Assembly (NCBI GenBank): GCA_947561715.1
Contig: OX387197.1
Coordinates: 1,245,001-1,309,000 of the forward strand
Direction of reading: 5' to 3'
DNA: 64,000 bases
Origin: Ascidia mentula
Taxonomy: Eukaryota; Chordata; Ascidiacea; Phlebobranchia; Ascidiidae
Numbering within the stretch: the stretch's first letter is position 1; each line of letters opens with the position of its first letter. Made by a program: the position numbers and the translations under genes. The notes beneath the pieces were generated by a model, which searched no databases, was not told where the DNA came from, and was given only the letters and a program-made list of their open reading frames with translations. Shown one piece after another: positions 11,690 through 22,900 of the stretch.

Positions 11690-11955
11690 ATTTATATTGT
11701 TGTTTGGTTGAAATCAGTTGGTATGCGGACCCCACAGTTACACGTTATTTTTTCTTTTTCTTTTACTCGGTAAAATTCTTTACATACGGTACAACCGGGG
11801 CATCTTACTTTGGTCCCATAGTCCACAGCAGGGCTCCAAATACCACATTCGCACTTTAAGTATAATTTCTCACATTGGCACGTAAAGTCACTGACCTCGC
11901 TTGGGATTCGTGTGCGACAGCACCTTGTATAGGAGTTCCTTGATCTTCTGTTGCG
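11690..11955 (-). other. Cysteine-rich C-terminal segment of the LINE second ORF1 module
   Basis: Minus-strand frame reading RCCRTRIPSEV, then TCQCEKLYLKCECGIW, then KVRCPGCTVCKEF, then TCNCGVRIPTDFNQT and a stop. It holds about twelve cysteines in CxC and CxCG pairs, consistent with a zinc-binding fold. A related segment follows the ORF1 of the CD LINE (42260-42545) with the same order of motifs. I do not recognise a named family. Confidence 0.6.
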
Positions 11956-12138
11956 CTTGCGTGGTTGCGGTGTGCTGGTGTGCGGTTAGGGTAGAGCCAG
12001 CCCGGTGCTGTTCGCAGTTGACAGGGAGTCAGAGGGAACTACTTCTGTTGACGCTGTGTTGGTGTCGGTGTCGGTGTCGGCGTCGATGTCGGAAACCGAA
12101 ACTTCTTCCTCTTCTTTCTCTTCGTGGTGGGGTTGTTG

Positions 12139-12708
12139 CTACTCCTGATCCTCCTGCTCCTGTTGTATCTCTTCGGGATGCTGTGTGTCTTCGAGCATTG
12201 GTTGTTGCTGCTGCTGTTGTTGCAGTTGTTGTTGCCGTTGCTGGTGCTGGTGGTTTTTGCGGCGGAGTTGCGGGCACTCCTCCTTCTCGTGACCCATTTC
12301 TCGGCAATAGTTGCAGTGCGGTACTTGGCTGGGGTAATAGAAAGACAGTTTTACGCCTTCAAGCCATACCTCGCGACCAATTGGATGGGTCTTTATAGTT
12401 GAGGTCTTGACCATGAAGGCTCTTTTCCCCGCTTCCTTTCGCCGAGGATCCAGCATATTCCAGTGACGGGTTACTGGGGAGTGCCTTTGTACAAAGTTCT
12501 TCATCGTTTGCGTACTCATCCACGGTGGGACATAGGAAACGACCATTCTTTCGATATATTCTGTGTACGGTTCTGCGTACACGGGTCGTCCGGTGCTCAT
12601 CAGTTCTGCTGCGAATTGTTTTGCATAGTTTTCAGTAAAAGTATAAAAAGTCACCTTGCAGGCCGGGTATTGTATGAATCCTTTCAGCCGGTCAAGGTCG
12701 AACTTCAT
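12139..12708 (-). CDS. LINE ORF1-like module 2 (CCHC zinc knuckle, Gln-rich tail)
   Basis: Open frame from MKFDLDRLKGF. Sequence just upstream in the same frame (DARFNPGLKRTEIYEILDA) is also homologous to module 1, so the first Met is probably not the true start. It carries VVSYVPPW, WNMLDPRR and a CX2CX4HX4C knuckle (CNYCREMGHEKEEC), then a Gln/His-rich run encoded by imperfect CTG/TTG repeats. It is predicted to bind element RNA. It reads in a different frame from module 1, with the two frames overlapping by about 100 nt, in both AB and DE. Confidence 0.7.
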   Translation of the reverse strand: MKFDLDRLKGFIQYPACKVTFYTFTENYAKQFAAELMSTGRPVYAEPYTEYIERMVVSYVPPWMSTQTMKNFVQRHSPVTRHWNMLDPRRKEAGKRAFMVKTSTIKTHPIGREVWLEGVKLSFYYPSQVPHCNYCREMGHEKEECPQLRRKNHQHQQRQQQLQQQQQQQPMLEDTQHPEEIQQEQEDQE

Positions 12709-12812
12709 CGCATCGAGGATCTCGTAGATCTCCGTCCTCTTTAATCCGGGATTGAATCGAGCATCGATCCCTCCGCGTCGGTCGACTGGGTAGGTTCTGG
12801 CGGGAACACTTC

Positions 12813-13616
12813 CTATTGGTTTGGCGGCGGTGGGCGCTTCTTTCTTGGACCTGGGCCATGGTTATTCTCAAGTTTCCTGCCTACCACCGGCTCAAAAGGG
12901 GTTGAGGATGTTGGTGTCTGATCGCATCGGAGATCAGCTGGAATGTCACCTGGTGCAGAGTCTTGGGCTTGTATTTGGGAACGAGCTGCAATGACCCAGG
13001 GGTATGAGGGTTGGTGACAACTTGCCTGTGGGTTTTGGTGGGGATGTAGATTCCTCATCTGTTTTGGTGGAGGCGGAGGAGGAGTCTTCATCGGGAGAAG
13101 AAGTGTCTCCATTTTCCTCAGTGGAGTTGGCGACATGCTCGCTCTGCTCTTTGGTCTCATCGGTCTCGATCTGGTGGTGTTTGGTGTGTTTCTTCTTTCT
13201 CTTTGCTGCCAGGAGGTGGCATTCGGCCTTGTTGTGGCCATCGGCCTTACAGTGGTCGCAGTGCGGTGGCTGCGATGTGTGGAACGCCGATACCACGTGT
13301 TCCCCGAGCTTGAGCTTTTTGGAATGGGGTTGTTTTGGAGGACGGACCTCTTCCTAATAAATGCTCTTTTCCCATTGCTGGTGCGGTACTCGTCATAGAG
13401 TCCGTTAGGAAGAAGGTTGATACCATTTAAATTTCTTATTGCAAAGTTCATTGCTTTGAGCAGGTTGTAGATCGCTTCCCGGTTCAGCCCGGGATTGAAT
13501 CTCGCTTCTACCTCTCCATCCCGCTCAATGCGGAAGGGGTCATCGTCAGTGTTGTCTACGTTTTGGGCCGCTACTGCAGCATAAGACGTGCCTACAGGGT
13601 TTGTAGCACCTGCCAT
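12813..13616 (-). pseudogene. LINE ORF1 module 1 (degraded)
   Basis: Starts MAGATNPVGTSYAAVAAQN and continues EARFNPGLNREAIYNLLKAM, as in the intact CD copy. Compared with that copy it lacks about 175 bp after NGINLLPNG. The knuckle CDHCKADGHNKAEC then appears in a different frame (12946-13296). It is followed by an acidic Ser/Thr-rich stretch and PFEPVVGRK, where the sequence switches to module 2. Confidence 0.7.
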
Positions 13617-14039
13617 ACTTCAGTGCGCAATACTATAAGACAGTTTGTCCAACCGCTCACCTTGGATTTGTGGTCCTGGAATACGTTCCGGAAAATCCCA
13701 GATGATATAATCCAATTTGGCGTAATCCAAGGACTAAGAGCCAGAAACTAACTTGCCTTCTTTGCTGTTATAAGTAACGTAACTGAAGTAAAAAACGAAT
13801 TCAGGTCTCGTCAGTACTTCTTCAGTAAACGAATGATGTGGTTGTGGCAGAGCAAATTCTTCAGGCGATTGTTTGGCTTGTTTTGCAAACTTACAGTCTT
13901 TCTTAAACCCTAATATAAACGTTCCCAACTTAACTCTATTTTGTCTTTTAATATTTGTGGTGTTCTGTGTTGCGAAATTTGTGCTATTGTTGCTTTGACG
14001 TGACGGCAAATTTGGGAGAGGATAGATCACATTCTATTG

Positions 14040-14200
14040 CAGTGCTTCCCAACCTTTTTCAGTTCGCGACCCACTTTTAATGCAACTTTTATTGTGCGAC
14101 CCACAATGAGATATGACCAAACGAATGACATGCAACAATTTCGTGATCTAATAGAAAACTGTAACATTTAGAAATGCGACCCACTGGTTGGGATGTACTG
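14040..14200. mobile_element. hAT MITE, 161 bp, spacer AB
   Basis: Terminal inverted repeats CAGTGCTTCCCAACC and, reverse-complemented from the right end, CAGTACATCCCAACC. An internal inverted GCGACCCAC motif lies near both ends. It is flanked by 8-bp near-duplicates TTCTATTG and TTCTAGTT. The length, CAG ends and 8-bp duplication fit a hAT-derived MITE. Confidence 0.8.
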
Positions 14201-14260
14201 TTCTAGTTGAACAAACTCCACATACGTGTACATATTTATCTGTAAAAGCTATAAATAGAC

Positions 14261-14596
14261 TGTAGCCGCAGCCTTTTAATTTTAAGCTGTGGTGTGCTGC
14301 ACAATTGCCGCTGTCTACAACTCGTACGCACTTTCCCACTTGTTTATTCAATTGGTGCGGTCAAGATTGTAACGGAAGGTTTTCTATAAATAAATACAAA
14401 CGATAAACATACAAAATTCAAATTTAACAAAATAAGCCACACTTACCGACAGTAAGGCCTGATTATGCAACATAAAACGTGCGCTTTCAAACGTGCATTA
14501 TTTATTTGGCGTAGACAAATTCAGCCACGCGTGTAATCAAGCCTACAAGCGGCAGTTATTTGGCTGCGTTCAAGACGCGAAACTTTGGCGATTTCA
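14261..14596 (-). repeat. 3' LTR of BEL/Pao element, spacer AB
   Basis: 336 bp, TG...CA ends, matching 19287-19612. Preceded by TAGAC at 14256-14260. Confidence 0.8.
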
Positions 14597-17500
14597 CTCC
14601 GGCCCCTTTAAGGAGGAGAGAATGGAGTGCTTAACTCAACAAATTGATAACAATACGCAAGAAAACACCTCATTTTGTTACAGCTTCTACTATTAAGCAG
14701 ATTTTGGTAATGGGTCTTTCTATAAAGCCGTTTTTAGTTTTAATTTTAACAGACCGCACCAGCCCATCGTGGCTGGACGGAAAAGTGGCAACAATGCCTG
14801 TCCAAAGAGGCCAGGTGCCTCTGGGCATATTTTCGTCAACAACACAAACAATATCATTAACAATAAAATTGCGATGAGGTTTGACCCACTTCTGGCGTTT
14901 GTCCATCAGTGGCAAATATTCCTTCAGCCACCGCTTCCAAAATAGGTCCGCTAGATATTGAACTTGGCGCCATCTGCGCCTTGAATAAATGTCTCGTTTG
15001 GTAAAGGAGCCAACAGGAAACGGCTGGTCCGACTTTAGATGTAGGAGGTGGTTTGGAGTCAAGGGCTCAAAATCATCAGGATCGCTGGACACCGTTGTCA
15101 GAGGCCGCCCATTAACAATTGCCTCCGCTTCACACATCAGAGATGTTAAACCTTATTCGTCAAGGACTTGCTCCTTGGTGATGGCCGATAGCACCTTTCG
15201 TACAGTACGTATGGATCGTTCCCATATTCCACCGTGATGGGACGCACCTGGGGGATTGAAGTGCCATTTGGTCTGGTTTGAAGACAAAAAATTCACAATT
15301 TTAGTTTGGTTCAGTTCATGGAGCGCCTGCCACAGCTCTCGTTTGGCACCGATGAAATTGGTTCCATTGTCGGAACGAAGCTCGGCCACTTGTCCTCGTC
15401 GAGCAATGAACCTGCGCAAGGCTAAAATAAAAGAACTTGTGTCCAAGCTATTTGCTACTCCTATATGAATAGCTCTGGTTGTAAGACAAGTAAATAATGC
15501 TCCGTATCTTTTAACTTGTGATCGAGCGCGCTTTACATTGAAAGGACCAAAGTAGTCAACTCCCACAAACGTAAACGGCGGCTTATCGGGTGTTAACCTG
15601 TCCTCGGGTAAGGACGCCATCTGTTGTACGCCACGCCTACCCGTTCTTCTTTTACAGTCCACACAACGGTTCAACACGAAACGCACCAGAGTATTAGCTC
15701 TGACCATCCAAAATTGTTCTCTTATCAGAGCCAAAACGTATTCCCTTCCACTGTGGCCAGAAATTACGTGAAAATGTCTTGCAATTAGCTCAGAAGCGCG
15801 GCCACGTCCGGGCAAGATTACTTTGTGGTGTACTTTAAGCGCTTTACAAAGGCTAGTTCTCCCACCAACACAAATTAGTTCATCAATTAAACAAGGATTC
15901 AAATTATAAATCGAAACGGATTCGTGAATAGGTTTCCCCACTTTTAGGAGCTTATACTCCTTACCGTAATGTTCTTGTTGAACCATAAAGAGTGTTCGAT
16001 TTTTCGCCTGCTTCAGTTCATCTACGGTTAGAGTGCCTAAAGTTGTTCTCTTATCAGGATTGCGCAATGCTTCTGGAAACCTAAGCACCCAGCCAACAAT
16101 ACGAATCATCGATTGCCAGGATGAGGACCTCTCCAACACCCTGTGCAAAACACTGTTGAAATTTGCAACAACATCACATGTTGTTGCTGCAAGTTTAACT
16201 TCTGGATCATTATCTGGAATGACGTTCAAGAAATTAGGCTGTCGAGGAAAACCAGTATCACGGCACCAAAGAAAGTCTGGCCCATTCAGCCATTGTTTAC
16301 ACTTCAAAAAACTCGTAACAGTTAGTCCCCTTGACATGTGGTCAGCAGGGTTGTCTAGAGTCGGTACATACTCCACTGGCATGACTTGGACATATTCAAA
16401 ATTTGAACAATGCGATTTGCAACAAAAGTATGAAAGCATTTGCTGGTATTACGAATATATCGCAAAACTGTTACACTGTCGGTCCACAAGTTTACAGAAT
16501 CAATGTCAAGATGCAATTCCTTTACCAAAATATCAGTTTGTTTTGCTACTACGTTTGCAGCACACAGCTCCAACCTTGGGACGGTCATTGGTTTAATTGG
16601 AGCCAACCTAGTTTTCCCACATAAAAATGCACAATGAATATGATCGTTGTCATCAAAAAAGCGAATATACGAAACGCAACCGTAAGCTGTCAAGGATGCG
16701 TCACAAAAGGTATGAATTTTAACTCTTACTAAAGGTCCCAATTTTGTCGGTTTGAAACAGCGAGGTATCGTCAAATTTTCTAATGCTGGCAATTCATTTG
16801 CCCAGCGCTGCCAAGTGTCACTGAAGACCTTTTGAACGGATTGATCCCATGTTAAGTTACTTCTGCACATGTTTTGCAACAATAATTTTGGAGTATGCAA
16901 TACCGCTGCCGGTAAACCGAGCGCATCATAAAGTGAGCTAAACATGGACAAAATTCCCCTTCGGGTTACAGGGCGATTTGGTATTCGAATTTGAAAACCT
17001 AAGGTATCAGCATTTACTCTCCAGTTAATACCTAATGCTCGCTCAGAAGGCAAGGAGTCACGACTGAGATCAAGATCTTTTATCGCGATGGCATGATCAC
17101 CGGACGGAATTGATTGCAAGACTTCGTGACTGTTAGATATCCATTTCGTGATATGAAACCCGCCACGTTTTAGCAGAGAAGTTAGTTCGTGAATCATTGT
17201 AATTGTTTTTCTTTCATCATCTAATGATTTTAAGCAATCATCAACGTAAAAGTTGTTCATTACTGTGTTTACAGTCTCGGGCGAAAAGGTATCGCCATGA
17301 TTAATTGCCGCTTGACGTAGCGCAAAATTGGCACAACTTGGAGAACAGACGGTTCCAAACAAATAAACGTTCATTTGATAAGTCATTATTTCCTTTTTTA
17401 TATCACCATCTTGCCACCACAAAAAACGCAATAAATCTCGGTCTTCTTCGGGGACGCGAACTTGGTGAAACTACAGCAATTTTGTCTTGTCTAAATCTAC

Positions 17501-19286
17501 ACAGTACACCAAAAGAGCGAGCTAGTTAAATCCGGCCCCTGTAACAGGCATTTGTTTAGTGAAAACCCGTTAAACTCCGCTGAACAATCAAATACAACCC
17601 TTAACTTGTTTGGCTTTTTAGTGTGATATACACCGTGGTGAGGCAGGTACCACACATTTCCGTCATTGCGCTGTAGCAATACACGTGGAACCTTACGAGC
17701 ATGATCTTCAAGAAGCATTTGATTAATAAAAGAACGATAATGCTCGTAAAACTTAGGGTTTCTCTTGAACTTAGATTTCAATTGTTTGATACGGTTTTCA
17801 GCTGGCTTTAAATTTATTGGCATAATCAACTGTGTTTCCCGTTTAGGCAGCGCGATCTCATAAAGTCCGGTGTCAAGTTGCTTAATAGAATTATCGAAAC
17901 ATTTCATAAACAGTTGCTGATCTGGCGACAAACCCTTTCTATTGCTTCCAGCGGTTTCTAAACGTCCCCCATTAACGTCGCTGACTAACGGATTATTCAG
18001 CAAAAAAGCTTCTTTCACGACATTACTGTTTATCGTGGTGGATGTTATTTGAACTTTTACACCGTTTGCCTTGAGTTCACACATAAGGTTCTTGCTACAA
18101 AACGTAGATGTGCTTCCCGGATCAAGAAACGCGTGAACAATCACCCAATTATCGGAATCTGACCGCTGTACCTTAACTGGCAAAATTGGCAACATAATAT
18201 TAGCTTCATGGGACTGAACCACGCCACATTTTACAGCGTCCGATAGGCGCTTTGCTCGATAAAAATGAATCGACAGCAAAAGTCGCGTAGCAATTCGAAC
18301 CACGTTTGGAATGTTCAGATACTACACCGAAGATTGGATAATTGCCCTCTCTGGCCTTCCTTCGAACAAACATTGCAGTATGTTCAATCGTGATTTCTTC
18401 TACACGACAGTGCATAATATCGTCGGCAACAGAACGCCAATTAATCTTTAACGGTACTGGCAGTTTGTCTATTATTTTTTTGCAGCGTTTCTGGATTGTT
18501 CATTTTATGTAAACTTCCGAAGCTTTTTAATGCATTAACGCACGATGTAAGGCATATAGAAAAACGCTGTAGCGCATCAGCATCATTCATACTAATCTTC
18601 GGGAAATTCGTTAGTTTATGAATATAAGACATAGAGATCTGATACGAATGACCATGGTGCTGCTTAAGCAAATCTTTAGCTGCGACATACCCTTCAAAAG
18701 GAGTTAAATACTGGCAACTTGCCACCAAGTCATGGGCGCATCCACTAGTGTACTGCATCAGATAGTATAAACGCTGGCGGGGATCAAATTCCCATTGTTC
18801 AATTAGTGTTTCAAAAGCCGTCATAAAATTGAGGTAATCTGCTGGATTTCCAGCAAAAACCGGTACCTTTACATTAGGAAGTCTTGTCGCTGCAATAGTC
18901 TGCTGCATTAGTCTTTGGTCCGAAGCAGAATTATGATGCGATTGTCCATGTACTGGCTGATAGATGGTGAAAGGTTGCTGAGAGGTTGACGGCATCTGTG
19001 GTTCGGGCGCAGACGCATGTGGAGGGAAAAAGCATGGGTTAAACACACTGTCACTTCGATTAGCAGAAGTTACAGTAGAATCATTTAATTTGCCCTGTTC
19101 TCTTGTTATTACATTTAACAAGGCATCGGTTTCAGACCGAAGTCTTTGGAGCCTCGCCTCAGGGATAGGCGGCGCTTCATCTCAGACATCTGGTCTATTT
19201 AATCTAGACCGAGCACGGGTATTTGGACCCGTATAATCGTTTAGAACTTTACCTTTACGCGGCATCGGAGGCCGTTTCGAAAACTG

Positions 19287-19612
19287 TGTAGCCACAGTTT
19301 CGAAAACTGTGTGTTGCTCAATTGCCGCTGTCTACAACTCATACGCGCTTTCCCACTTGTTTATTCAATTGGTGTCGTCAAGATTGTAACGTAAGGTTTT
19401 CTGGAAACAAATACAAACGATAAACATACAAAATTCATAATTGACAAAATAAGCCACACTTACCGACAGTAAGGCCTGATTAAGCAACATAAAACGTGCG
19501 CTTTCAAACATGCGCTTTTATTTGGCGTAGACAAATTAAGCCACGCTTGTAATCAAGCCCACAAGCGGCAGTTATTTCGTTGCGTTCAAGACGCGAAACT
19601 TTGGCGATTACA
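19287..19612 (-). repeat. 5' LTR of BEL/Pao element, spacer AB
   Basis: About 326 bp, pairing with 14261-14596. Followed by TAGAC at 19613-19617, the second copy of the target duplication. Confidence 0.8.
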
Positions 19613-19785
19613 TAGACCAAGGCCAAATATTTTTTAAAAACCGATCACACAATGAAATAGTTCTCGTTCAATGCTTGAATAATTAAAAGCATCGGCTTGT
19701 TTGAAAATTTATGTGTCTCTCAATGTTTAATGGTCAAAACAATCTTTGAATTAATTTAACTGAAAAAAAATCAAATATTACTTGC

Positions 19786-19946
19786 TGATCACTCAAGCGT
19801 GGTATGAGGTGGTTCCCCTCCGGTGTGACATTAGTTTCGTTCTCGGAAATGCTGCAAAAAATGAAAAGAGGTTGCAGTCAAACATTTAGGGTTGTACGCT
19901 AGACCCGGCATTTCATTCACTGTCAGTTTAACTTTTTGTCTTCATC
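19786..19946 (+). promoter_or_regulatory. Conserved 5' flank of KLHL-B
   Basis: Block from TGATCACTCAAGCG up to the start codon, kept in units B, C, D and E with few differences. It includes GTTTCGTTCTCGGAAATGC and TTTTTGTCTTCATC just before ATG. No clear TATA box. It probably holds the core promoter and 5' UTR, although general paralogy could explain part of the conservation. Confidence 0.35.
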
Positions 19947-22900
19947 ATGAAGCGAACACAAGAAGAAATAAACTTGCATCACCAGAAAGTGATGGATTTT
20001 TTAAACAAGTAAGTTTAATTCATGGAGATTTACTGAAGTTAAACTATTGATGTTTTAGTGACAGAAAAGAAACAAAACGATTTTGCAACAGAACACTTTG
20101 TTCCCAAGGAGAAAACTATTCAATCCATGATGCTGTTGTTTGTTCTATGTCAGATTATTTTAATGCTTTACTTGGTGTTGAGGTAAGTGTGTTTGTTTTG
20201 TAGAAATAATATGAAACCTTAGTGTTTGTCTTTTAGTTGTCCCCTGTCCGTAAATACATTGCTGCAATCAAGCAAACAATGTCATTCAGACAACAACAAC
20301 AACTCTTTAGTTTTTAAAATTAATTTAGTTTGTTGACAAAACTCATAGGTCATGTGGTATAATATCTCAACAATTGAGGAACATACCATAATATTTTATA
20401 CCTGTCTTTTATGAACATACGTACCCAGAGTTGTTCATCCCTTTAGTTTACACCAGGCCTCCATACCACATGGCTCGATCCCGACAACCAGCTCATGTTT
20501 TGACACAATTGGCTCAGTTGCAACAGCTTAGTCTAGTGTTTGCATATCTGATAAGCATTTGTTTAAGTTGTTACAATAGTAAGGTTTAAATTTTTAAGAT
20601 GTTAAGGTGGTTTTTGTTATTACTCGACAATTACGTTGGCTGAACTTTTGTAACTATGCTAGAATGCAACTTACTAGATTGATTTATTTTTTGGTATGGC
20701 CCTTGTGATGTTTCTATTTGAACGGGACTGATGTATGTTATTATATGTAAATTACATACCATATTCCAAATAGTAAAGTTGTAAATTTTTCTCAGTTATT
20801 TAGATCAGATTGTGTTTGTTGTGATTGGTTAACTTTGTTTTCTTATAGATGCGCGAGAAATACTCAGATTTCATCAAGGTTGACAATATTCCACCAAAAA
20901 GACTGGAAAGTGTATTGGATTATATTTACACTGGTGATATTGAAGTAACAGAGAAAAATGTGTTGGAAGTGTTGGAAGATGCTGATTATACACAGATGGA
21001 AGGTATGTAAACATTGCAAGTTTTCATCTTCACTGGTGTTATTGTATTAAGAATGATTATTCCAACATATGTGTTCTATGTATATAATTTTATTTGTCAA
21101 CTACGACATTTTTCATACGTTAATATTATTGTGTTTGACTATTGTTAGTTTGATGTGATGGATATTGATATGTTTGTTCTGTGTAAAATGTAGGACAAAA
21201 CAAATTACTTGTGATTAATGGAGAAGTGAGCACAGATATCACTTCTGAATTAGGTTCGACTGAATTTGGTTTTGTCCACACTTTCAGAGTTAAAGTCATT
21301 TTGTTGTCGAGTCGTCCTTGAAATGACTTCAACTGACAACTGTTTGAAGCTAAGAGCTTATGCTACTCGATACAATCTTGCTGATGTGGAAAAGAAAACA
21401 AACCAAATGATTGTTGATAACATTGCAACAGTTGTGCAACATGATGATTTCATGCAACTTGATGTTGGTGATATGTCTGCAATCATCAAACAGAGAAACA
21501 AAGGGGTAATTATGATTAATTTGTATTTTCTGTTTGCATTGTGGAAGAAAATTGTCAAGACTTTTGATTTGAACGTTAAGGTAAATTAAATGTCGACTAT
21601 AAAAGGTTGGGTAAACTCATCAACAGTTCCTCATCCACAGCCACCAGCTCTGAATGTTGTTTGTTCGTGTTCACACAAAAAGAAGTGAATTCCAGCAATA
21701 ACTGCAGTTAAAACTTAACATGTATTTTGCATAACATTTGCTGTTTACAAGAATTAGTGAACTGGTAACTTTTACATCATATTTTGCGACAGACATTTTT
21801 AGTAGGTTATGGTCCAGGGGTTCTTATCTGCATGTTTTTGTAACGACCTTACATCAAACCAATAAATATCAACCTTTTTGTATTTGTTTTAAGTTGCTTT
21901 TGTGGTGATTAAACTTTTTATGTGACATTTTTACTTTCTATTTGTGTTTTCTGTTTTAATTTACAATTTGATGCAGTCAGATCATGTTAGTAACCTTTTT
22001 ATGATATATTTTAACAGTTACTTAACTTATTGTCACAAATTAGTTGTTGAATGCAGACGGAAGAAGCTGTATTTACTGGAATGGTTCGATGGGTTAATTT
22101 CAATCCTTCCCATCGGGAGGATTTGTTTGTGAATCTTTTCTCGCAACTTGATCTTTCATCTATTTCCAATCAGTCTCTTGCGACCACAATAAGAAATGAA
22201 GTAAATTGTTTTAGTTGATTCGCTTATAATTAGTTTAAATGTTTAATTCTTTTCAGCCCCTAGTAAGAGGTAACATAGAATGCAGCAATGCAGTCATGGA
22301 TGCTTTATCAATGAACTTTGAAAAACCTGGCACAAGTGGAAAAGCAACTCCTGTCAAAAAAGGTGTGATATTTTTTTATATATTGTCACATCATCCACCA
22401 TATTTATACCACTGTTATGGACAACATGGTCCCCAGTAAGAAATAATTATTTCCCCCGACCACAGTGATTTTGTTGTGGACGTCTTGTGACGTAACAAAC
22501 ACCTACTATATTATGTTCCCCTCATTTCGCCGGTATAATGTTGAGATATCTGGTGTAAAGAGCCCAAATTTGTATATGTTTATAATATTCTATTCGAATG
22601 AGTTGCACTCTGAAGCTTTTTAAAATTATACTTTAGGAAACGATTCCAAAACTGTTGAATTGTCAAGAAAAGTGCATATTAAACTTGACCAACCTTATAA
22701 TATCAGTTGGAGAACTGCAAGGTGGAGGCTTGAATGCTGCAACCACCCTTATAGCATTTGTACTCCTGTAATTTTAAACCCTACTCAATTTCCCACTTAA
22801 GATTTACTCGTGGCAAATCATATTGCAAACATCTGGTCAGAATCCAGGGACAGTCAACTACCAACAAGTTAGGGATACAATTCTGTGGGCTGAGATTAAA

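Larger units (their letters stand above)
9036..13834 (-). mobile_element. APE-type LINE, spacer AB (3'-truncated, chimeric ORF1 region)
   Basis: Minus-strand non-LTR retrotransposon. In element order: 5' UTR (13834 to about 13617), ORF1 module 1 (13616 to about 12872), a second ORF1-like module (about 12870-12139), a Cys-rich segment (about 11950-11690), then ORF2 with endonuclease (11576 to about 10700) and reverse transcriptase (about 10320-9039). The 3' end is missing: reverse-transcriptase sequence runs directly into spacer sequence at 9035, with no tail or 3' UTR. The 5' side is followed by a partial copy of the 49-bp target repeat that is complete in spacers CD and DE. ORF2 shows two or three frame breaks, so the element is inactive. 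The domain order suggests the L1/Tx1 side of the LINE tree; I cannot fix the clade by eye. Confidence 0.85.
14261..19612 (-). mobile_element. BEL/Pao LTR retrotransposon, both LTRs present, broken (spacer AB)
   Basis: Fossil element on the minus strand. LTRs lie at 14261-14596 and 19287-19612, each starting TG and ending CA on the plus strand, flanked by the 5-bp duplication TAGAC. In element order it has gag (about 19.27-18.4 kb), aspartic protease (about 18.35-17.95), reverse transcriptase (about 17.9-16.9, with a YVDD active-site run), RNase H (about 16.75-16.35), integrase with HHCC finger and DDE core (about 15.8-15.2, SDNGTNF) and the BEL/Pao C-terminal domain (about 15.1-14.67). This order defines BEL/Pao. 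It is broken at roughly half a dozen places. The insertion site is shared with the solo LTR in CD and the element in DE, so the insertion predates those duplications. Confidence 0.9.

Noticed and set aside
11901-12402. Long Cys/Leu-rich plus-strand frames
   Set aside because: They are antisense shadows of the LINE ORF1-like module. The Leu runs mirror the Gln-rich CTG/TTG repeat on the coding strand.
14040-14200. SINE
   Set aside because: Inverted CAG ends and the 8-bp duplicate fit a hAT MITE. There is no tRNA-like head or A-rich tail.
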